A stretch of DNA of 64,000 nucleotides, taken from positions 1-64,000 of the forward strand of contig CATOTS010000041.1 of NCBI GenBank assembly GCA_951813625.1, given 5' to 3'. The translations under genes were made by a program, and so were the position numbers. Shown here piece after piece: positions 26,018-34,269 of the stretch; within the stretch, counting starts at the first letter, position 1; each line of letters opens with the position of its first letter. The notes under the pieces are model-generated. The model saw nothing but the letters and a program-made list of their open reading frames with translations, was not told where the DNA came from and made no database searches. This DNA is from an uncultured Caldilineaceae bacterium. Its GTDB lineage: Bacteria; Chloroflexota; Anaerolineae; Caldilineales; Caldilineaceae.

Positions 26018-26977
26018 CTAGAAATTCAACGTCAGGTCAATCTCCGCCGACTGCACAAGCGGCAGAAGCTGACTGACCATCGACAGCATCGAGTCAGAGC
26101 CACCACCCAGCAACCCAGTCTGGGCCACGACGTCGATCAGGTTACCGGCTTTGCCGTCAGACCAGTCCAGGGTCGGCAGCGCATCGCCGTCGATTGAGAT
26201 GGTGATGCCGTCAACATTAGTGCTGATGCCCAACTGCGAAATGCCCATACCCCTGACCATGGCGAGAGGAGCCAGCCCCATGGCAAGCGCGTCAAGCGAA
26301 CCGCCCGTCATCGCCGACAGTTCATCCACGGACAGGTCGCCGATGTTGATGCTGCCATCAGCATTGTAGAAAACAGGCAGATTGATGCGCGGCGGCGTCC
26401 CCACCGAGTCCAGGAACTCCTGCTGCGCCGCCTGTGCCGCCATCGCCGCGCTGCTGTCCCCTTCAACGTACATCGGAATTGCATCCGCGCCCGGCATTGC
26501 GGGGAAGCGGGCAATGACACCTACGCCAAGCTGGTCAACAAGCTCGACCAGGAGGCCGGACATTGGACCCAAGTCAATGTCGAAGGCTTCAAGGGCGCCA
26601 GGCAGTGCCGCCAGTGAGTCGCCTTCGTAACTGATCGAAGGAATGCTGCGGCCGTTGACCAGAAGCAGCAGGCCTTCAGGCGTGTTGCTAACCTGGATAT
26701 GCTGAATGTTGGCCGACATCAGCGTCCCCACGGTGAAGGCGTCAACGGGCAGATCCAAAGATACGTCAAGCGTCGTCATCAGATCGGCAACCGTCGCATT
26801 CATGATCGATGTCGAACCGTCGGCCCCAATGTCAAGTACGAGAGCGGGCAGATCAATGACCAACTGGTCTGATTCCGTATCGAGCATACCTTGCCCGACG
26901 CGGGGCGCGCAGCCCGAAAGCGCAAGAACGGCGATAAGAGTTATGGCGGCCCAGAACGTAAGACGTCGATTGAGCAT
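26018..26977 (-). CDS. Predicted lipoprotein of unknown function
   Basis: The start is the ATG at 26977, with AGGAGG six bases upstream. The 319-residue protein begins with a signal peptide and lipobox (LALSGC). The mature part is acidic, rich in leucine, alanine, glycine and serine, and repeats short amphipathic motifs such as LVIDLPALVLDIGADGSTSI, YEGDSLAALPGALEAF and ISIDGDALPTLDWSDGK. No family is recognised. A consensus-like promoter lies about 270 bp upstream. It stands alone between the elp3 terminator and phoU. Confidence 0.75.
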   Translation of the reverse strand: MLNRRLTFWAAITLIAVLALSGCAPRVGQGMLDTESDQLVIDLPALVLDIGADGSTSIMNATVADLMTTLDVSLDLPVDAFTVGTLMSANIQHIQVSNTPEGLLLLVNGRSIPSISYEGDSLAALPGALEAFDIDLGPMSGLLVELVDQLGVGVIARFPAMPGADAIPMYVEGDSSAAMAAQAAQQEFLDSVGTPPRINLPVFYNADGSINIGDLSVDELSAMTGGSLDALAMGLAPLAMVRGMGISQLGISTNVDGITISIDGDALPTLDWSDGKAGNLIDVVAQTGLLGGGSDSMLSMVSQLLPLVQSAEIDLTLNF

Positions 26978-27381
26978 TTCAAACCTCCTAAGGGCGGTCA
27001 TGGAATGAGGGTGAAAATGATGTTTGATCAGTGCAAGAGTGCAGAAATACTGTCCAGATATGATAAACCCTGAAAGCTGCCTCTTCCAGGAATTATATCC
27101 TCCATTCTACATGTAAACGGCCTACATGGAAACGGCGCTCTAGGAAAAACACTCAGTGGACCGTCTCTGAACTTGCGCTTCAGATAATAACGGGTACTTC
27201 CCAATTGCGCAAACTCCTGAAACGACGGCGCAGAGCTTCTAATTCGCCGCCCCATTCTATACGACGATTTTCATCCTGTCAATCTGCTTTTTCGCCGGAT
27301 GACCAGTGGGAACGGTACGAATTCAAGGCGGAACTTTGGGGATTCGACTGCGGCCGCTGCAGCCTGCATCCGGATCTGCTT
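26978..27381. other. Intergenic region with a promoter and long leader
   Basis: Between phoU and the lipoprotein gene. It contains the -35/-10 pair at 27254-27282 on the minus strand and then a leader of about 270 bases with no recognisable riboswitch. Nothing else was seen. Confidence 0.45.
27254..27282 (-). promoter_or_regulatory. Sigma-70-type promoter for the lipoprotein gene
   Basis: On the minus strand TTGACA (27282-27277) and TAGAAT (27259-27254) are separated by exactly 17 bases, close to the housekeeping consensus. The next gene downstream is the lipoprotein that starts at 26977. Confidence 0.65.
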
Positions 27382-28050
27382 TCAATTCATGTCGAATTCC
27401 ATGAACTCCCCTGTGACCGTGAAAATTATCCGCTCACAGATATTCGTGACCCGGTCGGCCGCGCGCTCAAGATTATGCGCGGCCCACAGCAAGTAATTTG
27501 TGCGGTCAATCAGGGTCGGATCCTCCAGAATCATCGCGATCAGGTCGCGGTGCACCTGGTTGTAAAGGGCGTCGACCTCATCATCGCGCAATGGAATCGC
27601 GTGGGCAGCTTCAAGGTCCTGTTTGATAAAGGCATCGAGAGCCTGATTGAGCATGTCGGTGGCGATTTCACACATACGCGGGATGTCCACGAGCGGCTTG
27701 ATCAACGCCTCGGGCCCAATCAGCAGAATGATGCGCCCGATTCCTTTGGCGTAGTCGCCGATCCGCTCCAATTCGGTGCTGATCTCCAGGACCGCAGCGA
27801 TCAGACGCAGATCACGCGCCATCGGCTGCTGGGTCGCGATTAAGCGCAGACAGTCCGCCTCTATCTCAAACCGCTTCTTGTTGATTACCTGGTCTTCACT
27901 GATGAGACGCCTGGCCGTCTCCATGTCACGGCGCCGCAACGCGTCCACAGACTCCCGCAGCGCCTGGGTTACCATGCTGCCCAGCATCAGCGTGTCGGTC
28001 TGCAGCGTTTCCAACTCTCGAGCAAAGGAAGTGCGCAGGAGCTGTCCCAT
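27382..28050 (-). CDS. phoU: PhoU, negative regulator of phosphate uptake
   Basis: The 222-residue protein is the usual PhoU double three-helix bundle. It has the metal-binding type motifs ELERIGDYAKGIGR in the first half and NLERAADRVTNICERIIF in the second, and a typical N-terminus (TSFARELETLQTDTLMLGSMV). PhoU links the Pst transporter to the PhoR kinase and damps signalling when phosphate is plentiful. The ATG at 28050 is used because AAAGGGGGA precedes it; an upstream frame extension is not needed. It is the last gene of the pst group, 26 bp after arsC. Confidence 0.93.
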   Translation of the reverse strand: MGQLLRTSFARELETLQTDTLMLGSMVTQALRESVDALRRRDMETARRLISEDQVINKKRFEIEADCLRLIATQQPMARDLRLIAAVLEISTELERIGDYAKGIGRIILLIGPEALIKPLVDIPRMCEIATDMLNQALDAFIKQDLEAAHAIPLRDDEVDALYNQVHRDLIAMILEDPTLIDRTNYLLWAAHNLERAADRVTNICERIIFTVTGEFMEFDMN

Positions 28051-28076
28051 CAATATCCCCCTTTCTCGCCCTGCAT

Positions 28077-28496
28077 TTAACATTCCCGCAGGTAGCTGAG
28101 CAAGTCGCCTCGCATCTGGTCACGCACCTCGCGGCAGGCGGTCAATCGTTCCGCATCGCTGCCACTGACGTGCGTGGGATCGTCAAATGGCAAATGCGCC
28201 ACGTCGCCCTCACCCACCCAGACCGGACAGTTCTGTGCGGCCTTTTCACAAACGGTTATGACCAGATGGGGTTTCAGTTCTCGGAAAGCTTCAACCGACT
28301 CGGATTTGCCGTCGCTGATGTCGATTCCCAGCTCCGCCATCGACCGCACCGCCAGCGGATGCACGCTGCCCGAAGGCGCCGAACCTGCCGAAAATGCCTG
28401 CCATCGCTCGCCCAGGTAGCGGTTCACCAAGCCCTCGGCCATCTGGCTGCGGCAAGAGTTTCCGGTGCATAAAATGAGAACCCGCTTCTTTTCCAT
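28077..28496 (-). CDS. arsC: Thioredoxin-coupled arsenate reductase (low-molecular-weight phosphatase fold)
   Basis: The 139-residue protein has the phosphatase loop CTGNSCRSQMAEG (Cys10 to Arg16) and the redox pair VCEKAAQNC (Cys83 and Cys90), which together distinguish arsenate reductase from plain tyrosine phosphatase. DPTH (after HLPFDD) contains the general acid aspartate. Arsenate would be reduced to arsenite with electrons from thioredoxin. GGAGAGGAGGAAGGG precedes the ATG. It lies 30 bp after pstB and 26 bp before phoU, inside the phosphate operon, where it would handle arsenate brought in by Pst. No arsenite exporter gene is near. Confidence 0.9.
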   Translation of the reverse strand: MEKKRVLILCTGNSCRSQMAEGLVNRYLGERWQAFSAGSAPSGSVHPLAVRSMAELGIDISDGKSESVEAFRELKPHLVITVCEKAAQNCPVWVGEGDVAHLPFDDPTHVSGSDAERLTACREVRDQMRGDLLSYLREC

Positions 28497-28526
28497 CCCT
28501 TCCTCCTCTCCCACCATCGGCTGCGC

Positions 28527-29360
28527 CTAGCCGAACCGGCCCGTAATGTAGTCTTCCGTGCTCTTTTGCCCGGGATTGGTAAAGACCTTCTCGGTATCGT
28601 CGAACTCGATCAGGTGCCCGCTTCGATTGTCATCGACGCTGAAAAAGGCCGTGAAATCAGAAATGCGCGCCGCCTGCTGCATGTTGTGCGTGACCACGAT
28701 AATTGTGTACTTTTCAGACAGTTCCTTCATCAGGTCTTCAATCCGCAGGGTAGCGATCGGATCCAGCGCCGAAGCCGGTTCGTCCATCAGGATAATCTCC
28801 GGTTCGACGGCGATGGCGCGTGCGATGCAAAGCCGCTGCTGCTGGCCGCCAGAGAGACCGAGCGCACTCTGCTGCAGCTTGTCCTTGACCTCCTCCCACA
28901 GCGCCGCCGACCGCAACGCCCGCTCCACCATCTCGTCCATGTCGCCGCGGAAGCCGTTGATGCGCGTGCCCCAGGCAACGTTCTCGTAGATCGATTTCGG
29001 AAAGGGATTCGCCTTCTGGAACACCATGCCGATGCGTCGCCGCACCTCCACCGGGTCCACTTCCGCGTCATAAATGTTGTGGCCCTGAAACAGGACCTCG
29101 CCTTCGATGCGTGCCCCCGCTATCAGGTCGTTCATGCGGTTGAAACAGCGCAAGACTGTGCTCTTGCCACAGCCCGACGGACCGATAATGGCGGTAATCT
29201 TGTTTGTTGGCACCTTCATGCGCACTTCGCGTACCGCACAAAAGTCCCCGTAGAAGACGCTCATTGCGTCGGCCTCGATTGCATATCTGCCGTTGCCGTT
29301 CGCAGACGCCCCACTGCTCCCTATCTGGGCCTGCGTCGGTCGCTCGATTGCGATCGTCAT
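28527..29360 (-). CDS. pstB: Phosphate ABC transporter ATP-binding protein
   Basis: PstB hydrolyses ATP to power phosphate import through PstC and PstA. The 277-residue protein has the Walker A GPSGCGKST, the signature LSGGQQQRLCIARA, Walker B IILMDEPASALDP and the switch histidine in IIVVTHNMQQA. The sequence FYGDFCAVREV after a variable 30-residue N-terminus is typical for PstB. AAGGAG lies 12 bases before the ATG. It starts 19 bp after pstA. Confidence 0.95.
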   Translation of the reverse strand: MTIAIERPTQAQIGSSGASANGNGRYAIEADAMSVFYGDFCAVREVRMKVPTNKITAIIGPSGCGKSTVLRCFNRMNDLIAGARIEGEVLFQGHNIYDAEVDPVEVRRRIGMVFQKANPFPKSIYENVAWGTRINGFRGDMDEMVERALRSAALWEEVKDKLQQSALGLSGGQQQRLCIARAIAVEPEIILMDEPASALDPIATLRIEDLMKELSEKYTIIVVTHNMQQAARISDFTAFFSVDDNRSGHLIEFDDTEKVFTNPGQKSTEDYITGRFG

Positions 29361-29379
29361 AGTTCGTAATACTCCTTCA

Positions 29380-30672
29380 CTAGGCGTTTGCCCGGTTGCG
29401 GTTGAACCGATTGCGCAAGAGCACCGCCGAAGCGTTCAGGGCCAGGAGAATGACGAGCAGGACCAGAATTGCTGCTGCGGCGAGATTGCGAAACTCATCC
29501 TGCGGCCGCGACGTCCACTGGTAGATCTGGATCGGCAGCACCGTGAACTTGGAAAATGGTCCGTTTGGATCCATCGCGATGAATGTGGACGCGCCCACAA
29601 CCACCAAAGGCGCGGTCTCGCCTATCGCCCGACTGACCGCCAGAATCGTCCCCGTCAAAACGCCGGGCATGGCGCTCGGAAGCACGTGGTGCCAAATCAC
29701 CTGCCAGTGCGTTGCGCCCAGGCCAAAACCCGCCTGGCGCAAGGAACTTGGGACCGCCCGAATCGCCTCCTGGCCGTTGATGATAATGAGCGGCAGGATC
29801 AACAGGCCCAGCGTCAGACCAGCTGAAATTATCGTCCGACCGTTGGCAGTTGTATCGCCGCCGCTCAGAAACGCGCCGCTTGTAACAAACTCCATTATCC
29901 TTACAAATATAGCCAACCCCAACATCCCGTAGATGATCGACGGTACGCCTGCAAGGTTGTTGATGTTGGTCTGTATCAGGCGGTTGAGGAACCGCTCCTT
30001 GTGCGCATACTCTTCCAGGTAGATTGCGGCCCCAACCCCGACAGGAAACGAAAACACAATGGTGATGAAAACAACCCACAAGGAGCCAAATATCGCGGTG
30101 CGCACGCCGGTCCGCAGCGGCTCGCTCGACTGCGACTTGGAAATGAAACTGGCCGTCAGCCAGCTGCGGAAGTAGACCTCGGACCCTGGAAACCTCTCTT
30201 CGGCCTCCGCCATGATGCTGCCTCGCGCGAAAACTGAGTCGAACAGCCCCCAAGAGGCCTCGACCTGCGGCTCCACTACCCTCTCCAGGATCAACCCATG
30301 GACGTTTTCCCGGCTCCGCTCGGCGAAAGGCATATCGTGCTCGTAACGCCTCATCAGACCGCTGGAGATATTGGCTTCCAGGATCGGGACCAGTTTCTCC
30401 TTGGGCAGCTCGTTCAACGGCACGCCGTCTACCGCCAGCTCGGCCGGATCGATCTCATTGACAATCGCGACGTAGCCGAACGACCGGTTGACAATGCTTA
30501 GAAGCAGTGCACATAGGGCAATAACTCCGGAGAGCATCGCCGCCTGGAAGATCAGCGCCCAGACTCGTCCTCGACGCCGGCGCGTCCTGACCTGTCCGTG
30601 ATAAGTCTCGCCGGACGGCATGAAGCCGGCGGCAGGATCCGATGCCCGCTGCGATGATTGAAGTGCCATCAT
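29380..30672 (-). CDS. pstA: Phosphate ABC transporter permease PstA with large external insertion
   Basis: PstA forms half of the membrane channel. The 430 residues exceed the usual 280-300 because about 130 residues lie between the first span and the conserved permease part (PAELAVDGVPLNELPKEK to about SQSSEPLRTG); this loop would face outside. The permease core is clear: YLEEYAHKERFLNRLIQTNINNLAGVPSIIYGMLG and LRQAGFGLGATHWQVIWHHVLPSAMPGVLTG (the EAA loop) and ISRAIGETAPL. The ATG at 30672 overlaps the stop of pstC (ATGA type), showing translational coupling. Confidence 0.93.
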   Translation of the reverse strand: MMALQSSQRASDPAAGFMPSGETYHGQVRTRRRRGRVWALIFQAAMLSGVIALCALLLSIVNRSFGYVAIVNEIDPAELAVDGVPLNELPKEKLVPILEANISSGLMRRYEHDMPFAERSRENVHGLILERVVEPQVEASWGLFDSVFARGSIMAEAEERFPGSEVYFRSWLTASFISKSQSSEPLRTGVRTAIFGSLWVVFITIVFSFPVGVGAAIYLEEYAHKERFLNRLIQTNINNLAGVPSIIYGMLGLAIFVRIMEFVTSGAFLSGGDTTANGRTIISAGLTLGLLILPLIIINGQEAIRAVPSSLRQAGFGLGATHWQVIWHHVLPSAMPGVLTGTILAVSRAIGETAPLVVVGASTFIAMDPNGPFSKFTVLPIQIYQWTSRPQDEFRNLAAAAILVLLVILLALNASAVLLRNRFNRNRANA

Positions 30673-31679
30673 TCGTACTCCTCGCGGAAGCGGCGCACGA
30701 TCCACTGGCTGAGAAAATTGAGGCCCAGCGTCATCAGGAAAAGCATAAGACCGATGGCAAAGATGCTGTTGTAATCAATCGAGTCGTAACTGAGGTCGCC
30801 CCCGCTGATGCGCACGATATGGCCGGTCATGGTCTCAGCCGCCTGGAAGGGCGAAAAGGTGAAATTCGGACCGGCGCCGGCGGCAATCGCCACAATCATC
30901 GTCTCGCCAATCGCTCTCGATATCGCAACGATGAACGCAGCAGCGACGCCCGACAGGGCCGCTGGAAGGACGATGCGCAGTGCAGTTTCAAGCCGCGTCG
31001 CCCCCAAGCCGTACGAGGCCTGCCGCAGCGAGCCCGGAACGGCGCTCAGCGCGTCCTCGCTCATCGAGCTGACCAGCGGAATCACCAGAATACCGACGAC
31101 GATCCCCGCCGAAGCGGTGTTGTAAATCTCAACCAGGTCGCGTCCAAGCATCGTCCGCAAGAGCGGTGTCATTAACGTCAAAGCAAAGTAGCCGTAGACA
31201 ACCGTAGGAATGCCTGCCAGAACTTCCAGGATGGGCTTCACAATCGAACGCGCGCGCTGGCCGGCATATTCGCTGAGATAGATGGCGATAAAGAGACCAA
31301 GCGGCAAAGCCACAAGCATCGCAATTACGCTGACCATGAACGTCGCAGTTATCAGAGGCCAGATGCCGAACCAGCCAATCGCCGGCTGCCACTCAGTCTC
31401 GCCGAAGAACTTGAGCAGGTTCACCTCTTCGTTGGCGAAGAACAACAATGATTCCCGTCCAAGCACAAAGACGATGCCCACCGTCGTCAGGATCGAAATG
31501 GCCCCGCACAAGAAGAGGAAAACCCTGATTATCGTTTCCGTGAATCGCGGCTTGCGCCTCAGATCAAGTTCAGGGCCGCCCCCGACCATTGAGTGCGCCT
31601 GGCTGTCACCGCCAGACATGGGACCACTCATTGATTCGGCTGAGATTGCAGCCTGCGCAACTGGCGCCGATCGAGTCAT
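30669..31679 (-). CDS. pstC: Phosphate ABC transporter permease PstC
   Basis: PstC is the partner channel subunit. The 336-residue protein has six membrane spans, the core IYLSEYAGQRARSIVKPILEVLAGIPTVVYG, and the EAA loop LRQASYGLGATRLETALRIVLPAALSGV, then ISRAIGETMIVAIAAG. The ATG at 31679 is chosen for the GGGAGGAG site just upstream. It follows the pstS gene after 270 bp that contain a hairpin, and overlaps pstA by 4 bp. Confidence 0.93.
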   Translation of the reverse strand: MTRSAPVAQAAISAESMSGPMSGGDSQAHSMVGGGPELDLRRKPRFTETIIRVFLFLCGAISILTTVGIVFVLGRESLLFFANEEVNLLKFFGETEWQPAIGWFGIWPLITATFMVSVIAMLVALPLGLFIAIYLSEYAGQRARSIVKPILEVLAGIPTVVYGYFALTLMTPLLRTMLGRDLVEIYNTASAGIVVGILVIPLVSSMSEDALSAVPGSLRQASYGLGATRLETALRIVLPAALSGVAAAFIVAISRAIGETMIVAIAAGAGPNFTFSPFQAAETMTGHIVRISGGDLSYDSIDYNSIFAIGLMLFLMTLGLNFLSQWIVRRFREEYE

Positions 31680-31718
31680 GACTCCTCCCAGTTTCTTCAC
31701 TGGCTCCCGCCCGCGCAC

Positions 31719-31950
31719 TCAGGGATCCTTCCGGCTTTCTTTCGAACCATACCCTACCTGATTTCAACGCAGCGCCAAGAGTCTGTCAGGAACAGTTCCG
31801 TCTCGGCAGGGACTGCCCCCCCTGGCCGCTCCTATTCTACTCAATCCCCTACCCTTGGGAAAGTTGGGGAAGGGAGCGGACCCCGTTCCCCAACCCCAAC
31901 ACTGATTGCAACGATTCATACGGCCATCGTGAAGCAGGCGATTTCCACGC
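31719..31950. other. pstS-pstC spacer
   Basis: This spacer has no gene. It contains the inverted repeat at 31864-31895 and a C-rich tract. A spacer hairpin here would allow more pstS message than pstC message, as in other binding-protein operons. Confidence 0.45.
31864..31895 (-). terminator. Hairpin between pstS and pstC (attenuator or RNA-stabilising)
   Basis: GTTGGGGAA at one side and TTCCCCAAC at the other form a 9-bp stem, extended by further G-C pairs with one mismatch. Only TTT follows on the minus strand, so it would be at best a weak terminator; a 3'-end stabiliser for the pstS message is as likely. Confidence 0.5.
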
Positions 31951-33891
31951 CTACTCCATCGCCTTCATCGCGTTCAACAAGCTCTCCTTAGCGGCTTCGT
32001 ACGCGGAGGCTTCGGCCGGGAAGTAGCCGACGCGTTCGATCTCTTCTTCGACGTATGTCAGATAGAAGTTGATGAAGGCTGCGACCTGTGGCTTCTCGGC
32101 CATGATGCCGGCGTCCGAGTAGATGTACAGCGGCCTGGCGAGCGGGTAGCTGGCGTTGTCGACGTTTTCAGCGCTTGCCTCGACACCGTTGATAGCGACG
32201 ACTTTCAGCGCTTCGGCATTTTCCTGGTAGTAGGCATATCCAAAGTAGCCGATGGCGTAAGGGCTGCCGCTTACGCCCTGGACGAGGACGTTGTCATCCT
32301 CGGAGAGCTGGATAGCGTCGGCGCTCAGGATCGGTTCCAAGTTCTTGTCGAAGACCTCTTCGACGAAGTAGTCGAAGGTGCCGCTGTCTGTGCCGGGGCT
32401 GAAGCGCTGGATCGGTTCATCCGGCCATTCCGGGTTGACGTCGGCCCAAGTGACGGCGGAAGAGAAGGCGAGCGCCAGCTGTTCAATCGTCAGGTTATCG
32501 ACGAAGTCGTTGTCCTTGCTGACGGTGACGGCAAGGGCGTCGGTGCCGACGCGGAACTCGATCGGAACACGGTTGATTGCGCCGCAGGATTCTCGTTCGG
32601 AGTCCTTGATGGGCCGGCTTGCATTGGAGATATCGGACTCACCGGCGACGCAGAAGCGTTCGAAGCCGGCGCCGCTGCCGATGCTGTCGACGGTGATGTT
32701 GTCCGGGTAGCCTTCGTCCTTGAATCGTTCGGCCAAGGCCTCGGACAAGGGGAAGACGGTCGAGCTGCCGGCAGTGATGATGTCGCCCGTTACCTCAAGC
32801 GGATTCACCTCGGGCAGTCCGTCCATCGACTCTCCGGCGGCCATCGACTCTTCGACCGCAGCAGGCTCCGAGGCCGTTTCAGCCTCATCATCCGCCTTCA
32901 TCGCGTTCAACAAGCTCTCCTTGGCGGCTTCGTACGCGGAGGCTTCGGCCGGGAAGTAGCCGACGCGTTCGATCTCTTCTTCGACGTATGTCAGATAGAA
33001 GTTGATGAAGGCTGCGACCTGCGGCTTCTCGGCCATGATGCCGGCGTCCGAGTAGATGTACAGCGGCCTGGCGAGCGGGTAGCTGGCGTTGTCGACGTTT
33101 TCAGCGCTTGCCTCGACACCGTTGACGGCGACGACTTTCAGCGCTTCGGCATTTTCCTGGTAGTAGGCATATCCAAAGTAGCCGATGGCGTAAGGGCTGC
33201 CGCTTACGCCCTGGACGAGGACGTTGTCATCCTCGGAGAGCTGGATAGCGTCGGCGCTCAGGATCGGTTCCAAGTTCTTGTCGAAGACCTCTTCGACGAA
33301 GTAGTCGAAGGTGCCGCTGTCTGTGCCGGGGCTGAAGCGCTGGATCGGTTCATCCGGCCATTCCGGGTTGACGTCGGCCCAAGTGACGGCGGAAGAGAAG
33401 GCGAGCGCCAGCTGTTCAATCGTCAGGTTATCGACGAAGTCGTTGTCCTTGCTGACGGTGACGGCAAGGGCGTCGGTGCCGACGCGGAACTCGATCGGAA
33501 CACGGTTGATTGCGCCGCAGGATTCTCGTTCGGAGTCCTTGATGGGCCGGCTTGCATTGGAGATATCGGACTCACCGGCGACGCAGAAGCGTTCGAAGCC
33601 GGCGCCGCTGCCGATGCTGTCGACGGTGATGTTGTCCGGGTAGCCTTCGTCCTTGAATCGTTCGGCCAAGGCCTCGGACAAGGGGAAGACGGTCGAGCTG
33701 CCGGCAGTGATGATGTCGCCCGTTACCTCAAGCGGATTCACCTCGGGCAGTCCGTCCATCGACTCTCCGGCGGCCATCGACTCTTCGACCGCAGCAGGCT
33801 CCGAGGCCGTTTCAGCCTCATCATCGGAACCACCGCAAGCAGCCAAAAGTAGAGCCGTAATCAACAAGGGGACGAACAGGAATCGACGCAT
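31951..33891 (-). CDS. pstS: Tandem-duplicated phosphate-binding lipoprotein (two PstS domains in one chain)
   Basis: The start at 33891 (AAAGGAGCAAAA before it) gives a 646-residue protein with the signal peptide MRRFLFVPLLITALLLAACG and lipobox cysteine at 19. Two PstS domains of 311 residues follow, each starting with the DDEAETASEPAAV linker. Each has GSSTVFPLSEALAERF, SIGSGAGFERFC, DISNASRP and PGTDSGTFDYF, the phosphate-binding loops. The halves differ by only a few bases in 933 (one visible amino-acid change, V/I in KVVA(V/I)NGV), so the duplication is very recent. Only the first half has a signal peptide. The frame continues upstream through four 39-bp repeats of the start region. It is the first gene of the pst group. 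Confidence 0.9.
   Translation of the reverse strand: MRRFLFVPLLITALLLAACGGSDDEAETASEPAAVEESMAAGESMDGLPEVNPLEVTGDIITAGSSTVFPLSEALAERFKDEGYPDNITVDSIGSGAGFERFCVAGESDISNASRPIKDSERESCGAINRVPIEFRVGTDALAVTVSKDNDFVDNLTIEQLALAFSSAVTWADVNPEWPDEPIQRFSPGTDSGTFDYFVEEVFDKNLEPILSADAIQLSEDDNVLVQGVSGSPYAIGYFGYAYYQENAEALKVVAVNGVEASAENVDNASYPLARPLYIYSDAGIMAEKPQVAAFINFYLTYVEEEIERVGYFPAEASAYEAAKESLLNAMKADDEAETASEPAAVEESMAAGESMDGLPEVNPLEVTGDIITAGSSTVFPLSEALAERFKDEGYPDNITVDSIGSGAGFERFCVAGESDISNASRPIKDSERESCGAINRVPIEFRVGTDALAVTVSKDNDFVDNLTIEQLALAFSSAVTWADVNPEWPDEPIQRFSPGTDSGTFDYFVEEVFDKNLEPILSADAIQLSEDDNVLVQGVSGSPYAIGYFGYAYYQENAEALKVVAINGVEASAENVDNASYPLARPLYIYSDAGIMAEKPQVAAFINFYLTYVEEEIERVGYFPAEASAYEAAKESLLNAMKAME
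31957..33822. repeat. 933-bp direct tandem duplication within pstS
   Basis: The two copies run about 31957-32889 and 32890-33822, with an offset of exactly 933 bp (311 codons). I noticed only three or four base differences, for example GATAGCGACG against GACGGCGACG near 32196/33129 and CCTTAGCGG against CCTTGGCGG near the 3' ends. Confidence 0.9.
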
Positions 33892-34046
33892 TTTTGCTCC
33901 TTTGACAGTTGTCGGAATGGTGAAACGCATTTCTGCTCCTTTGACAGTTGTCGGAATGGTGAAACGCATTATTGCTCCTTTGACAGTTGTCGGAATGGTG
34001 AAACGCATTATTGCTCCTTTGACAGTTGTCGGCATGGTGAAACCGG
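33892..34046 (-). repeat. 39-bp tandem repeat carrying ribosome-binding site and start codon, four copies
   Basis: GCTCCTTTGACAG recurs at 33896, 33935, 33974 and 34013, exactly 39 bp apart. On the minus strand each unit reads CTGTCAAAGGAGCA, then an ATG followed by CG. Thirteen codons keep the pstS frame, so the reading frame repeats PTTVKGAxMRFTI. Each unit thus offers a fresh AAGGAG and ATG in phase with pstS. Confidence 0.9.
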
Positions 34047-34141
34047 CATTCGGCGGCAGACGGTCTCGGCCCGCAACGACGGCAATCCTATTGACAAGAG
34101 GCGCTTCGTCGACCTCTTCACGCAAAGTCTAGCCGTCGCAG

Positions 34142-34211
34142 GTTAATGGCCTGTGATGAAACGAATTGCTGAAGTTAAGTACCCTTTTCCAAACTGTTAA
34201 AAGTTGGTTAA
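34142..34211 (-). promoter_or_regulatory. Putative Pho box upstream of pstS
   Basis: The motif GTTAA (TTAAC on the minus strand) occurs at 34142, 34174, 34196 and 34207. The last three are spaced by 22 and 11 bases, the helical spacing of PhoB/PhoP direct-repeat operators. The position 100-200 bp upstream of the array of start codons fits an activator site. PhoB itself is encoded at 37159. Confidence 0.55.
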
Positions 34212-34269
34212 CGGCCGCGAAGTGCTGTTAGCGCTAATTCTCGCGGCCCGGCGAACCAACGCTACGCTG

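Noticed and set aside
27205..27843. 212-codon plus-strand frame over phoU
   Set aside because: It is antisense to phoU, which has clear family motifs and a good ribosome-binding site.
33892..34050. Possible CRISPR or recombination-site array before pstS
   Set aside because: The 39-bp units have no spacers; they are exact tandem duplications of the translation start region.
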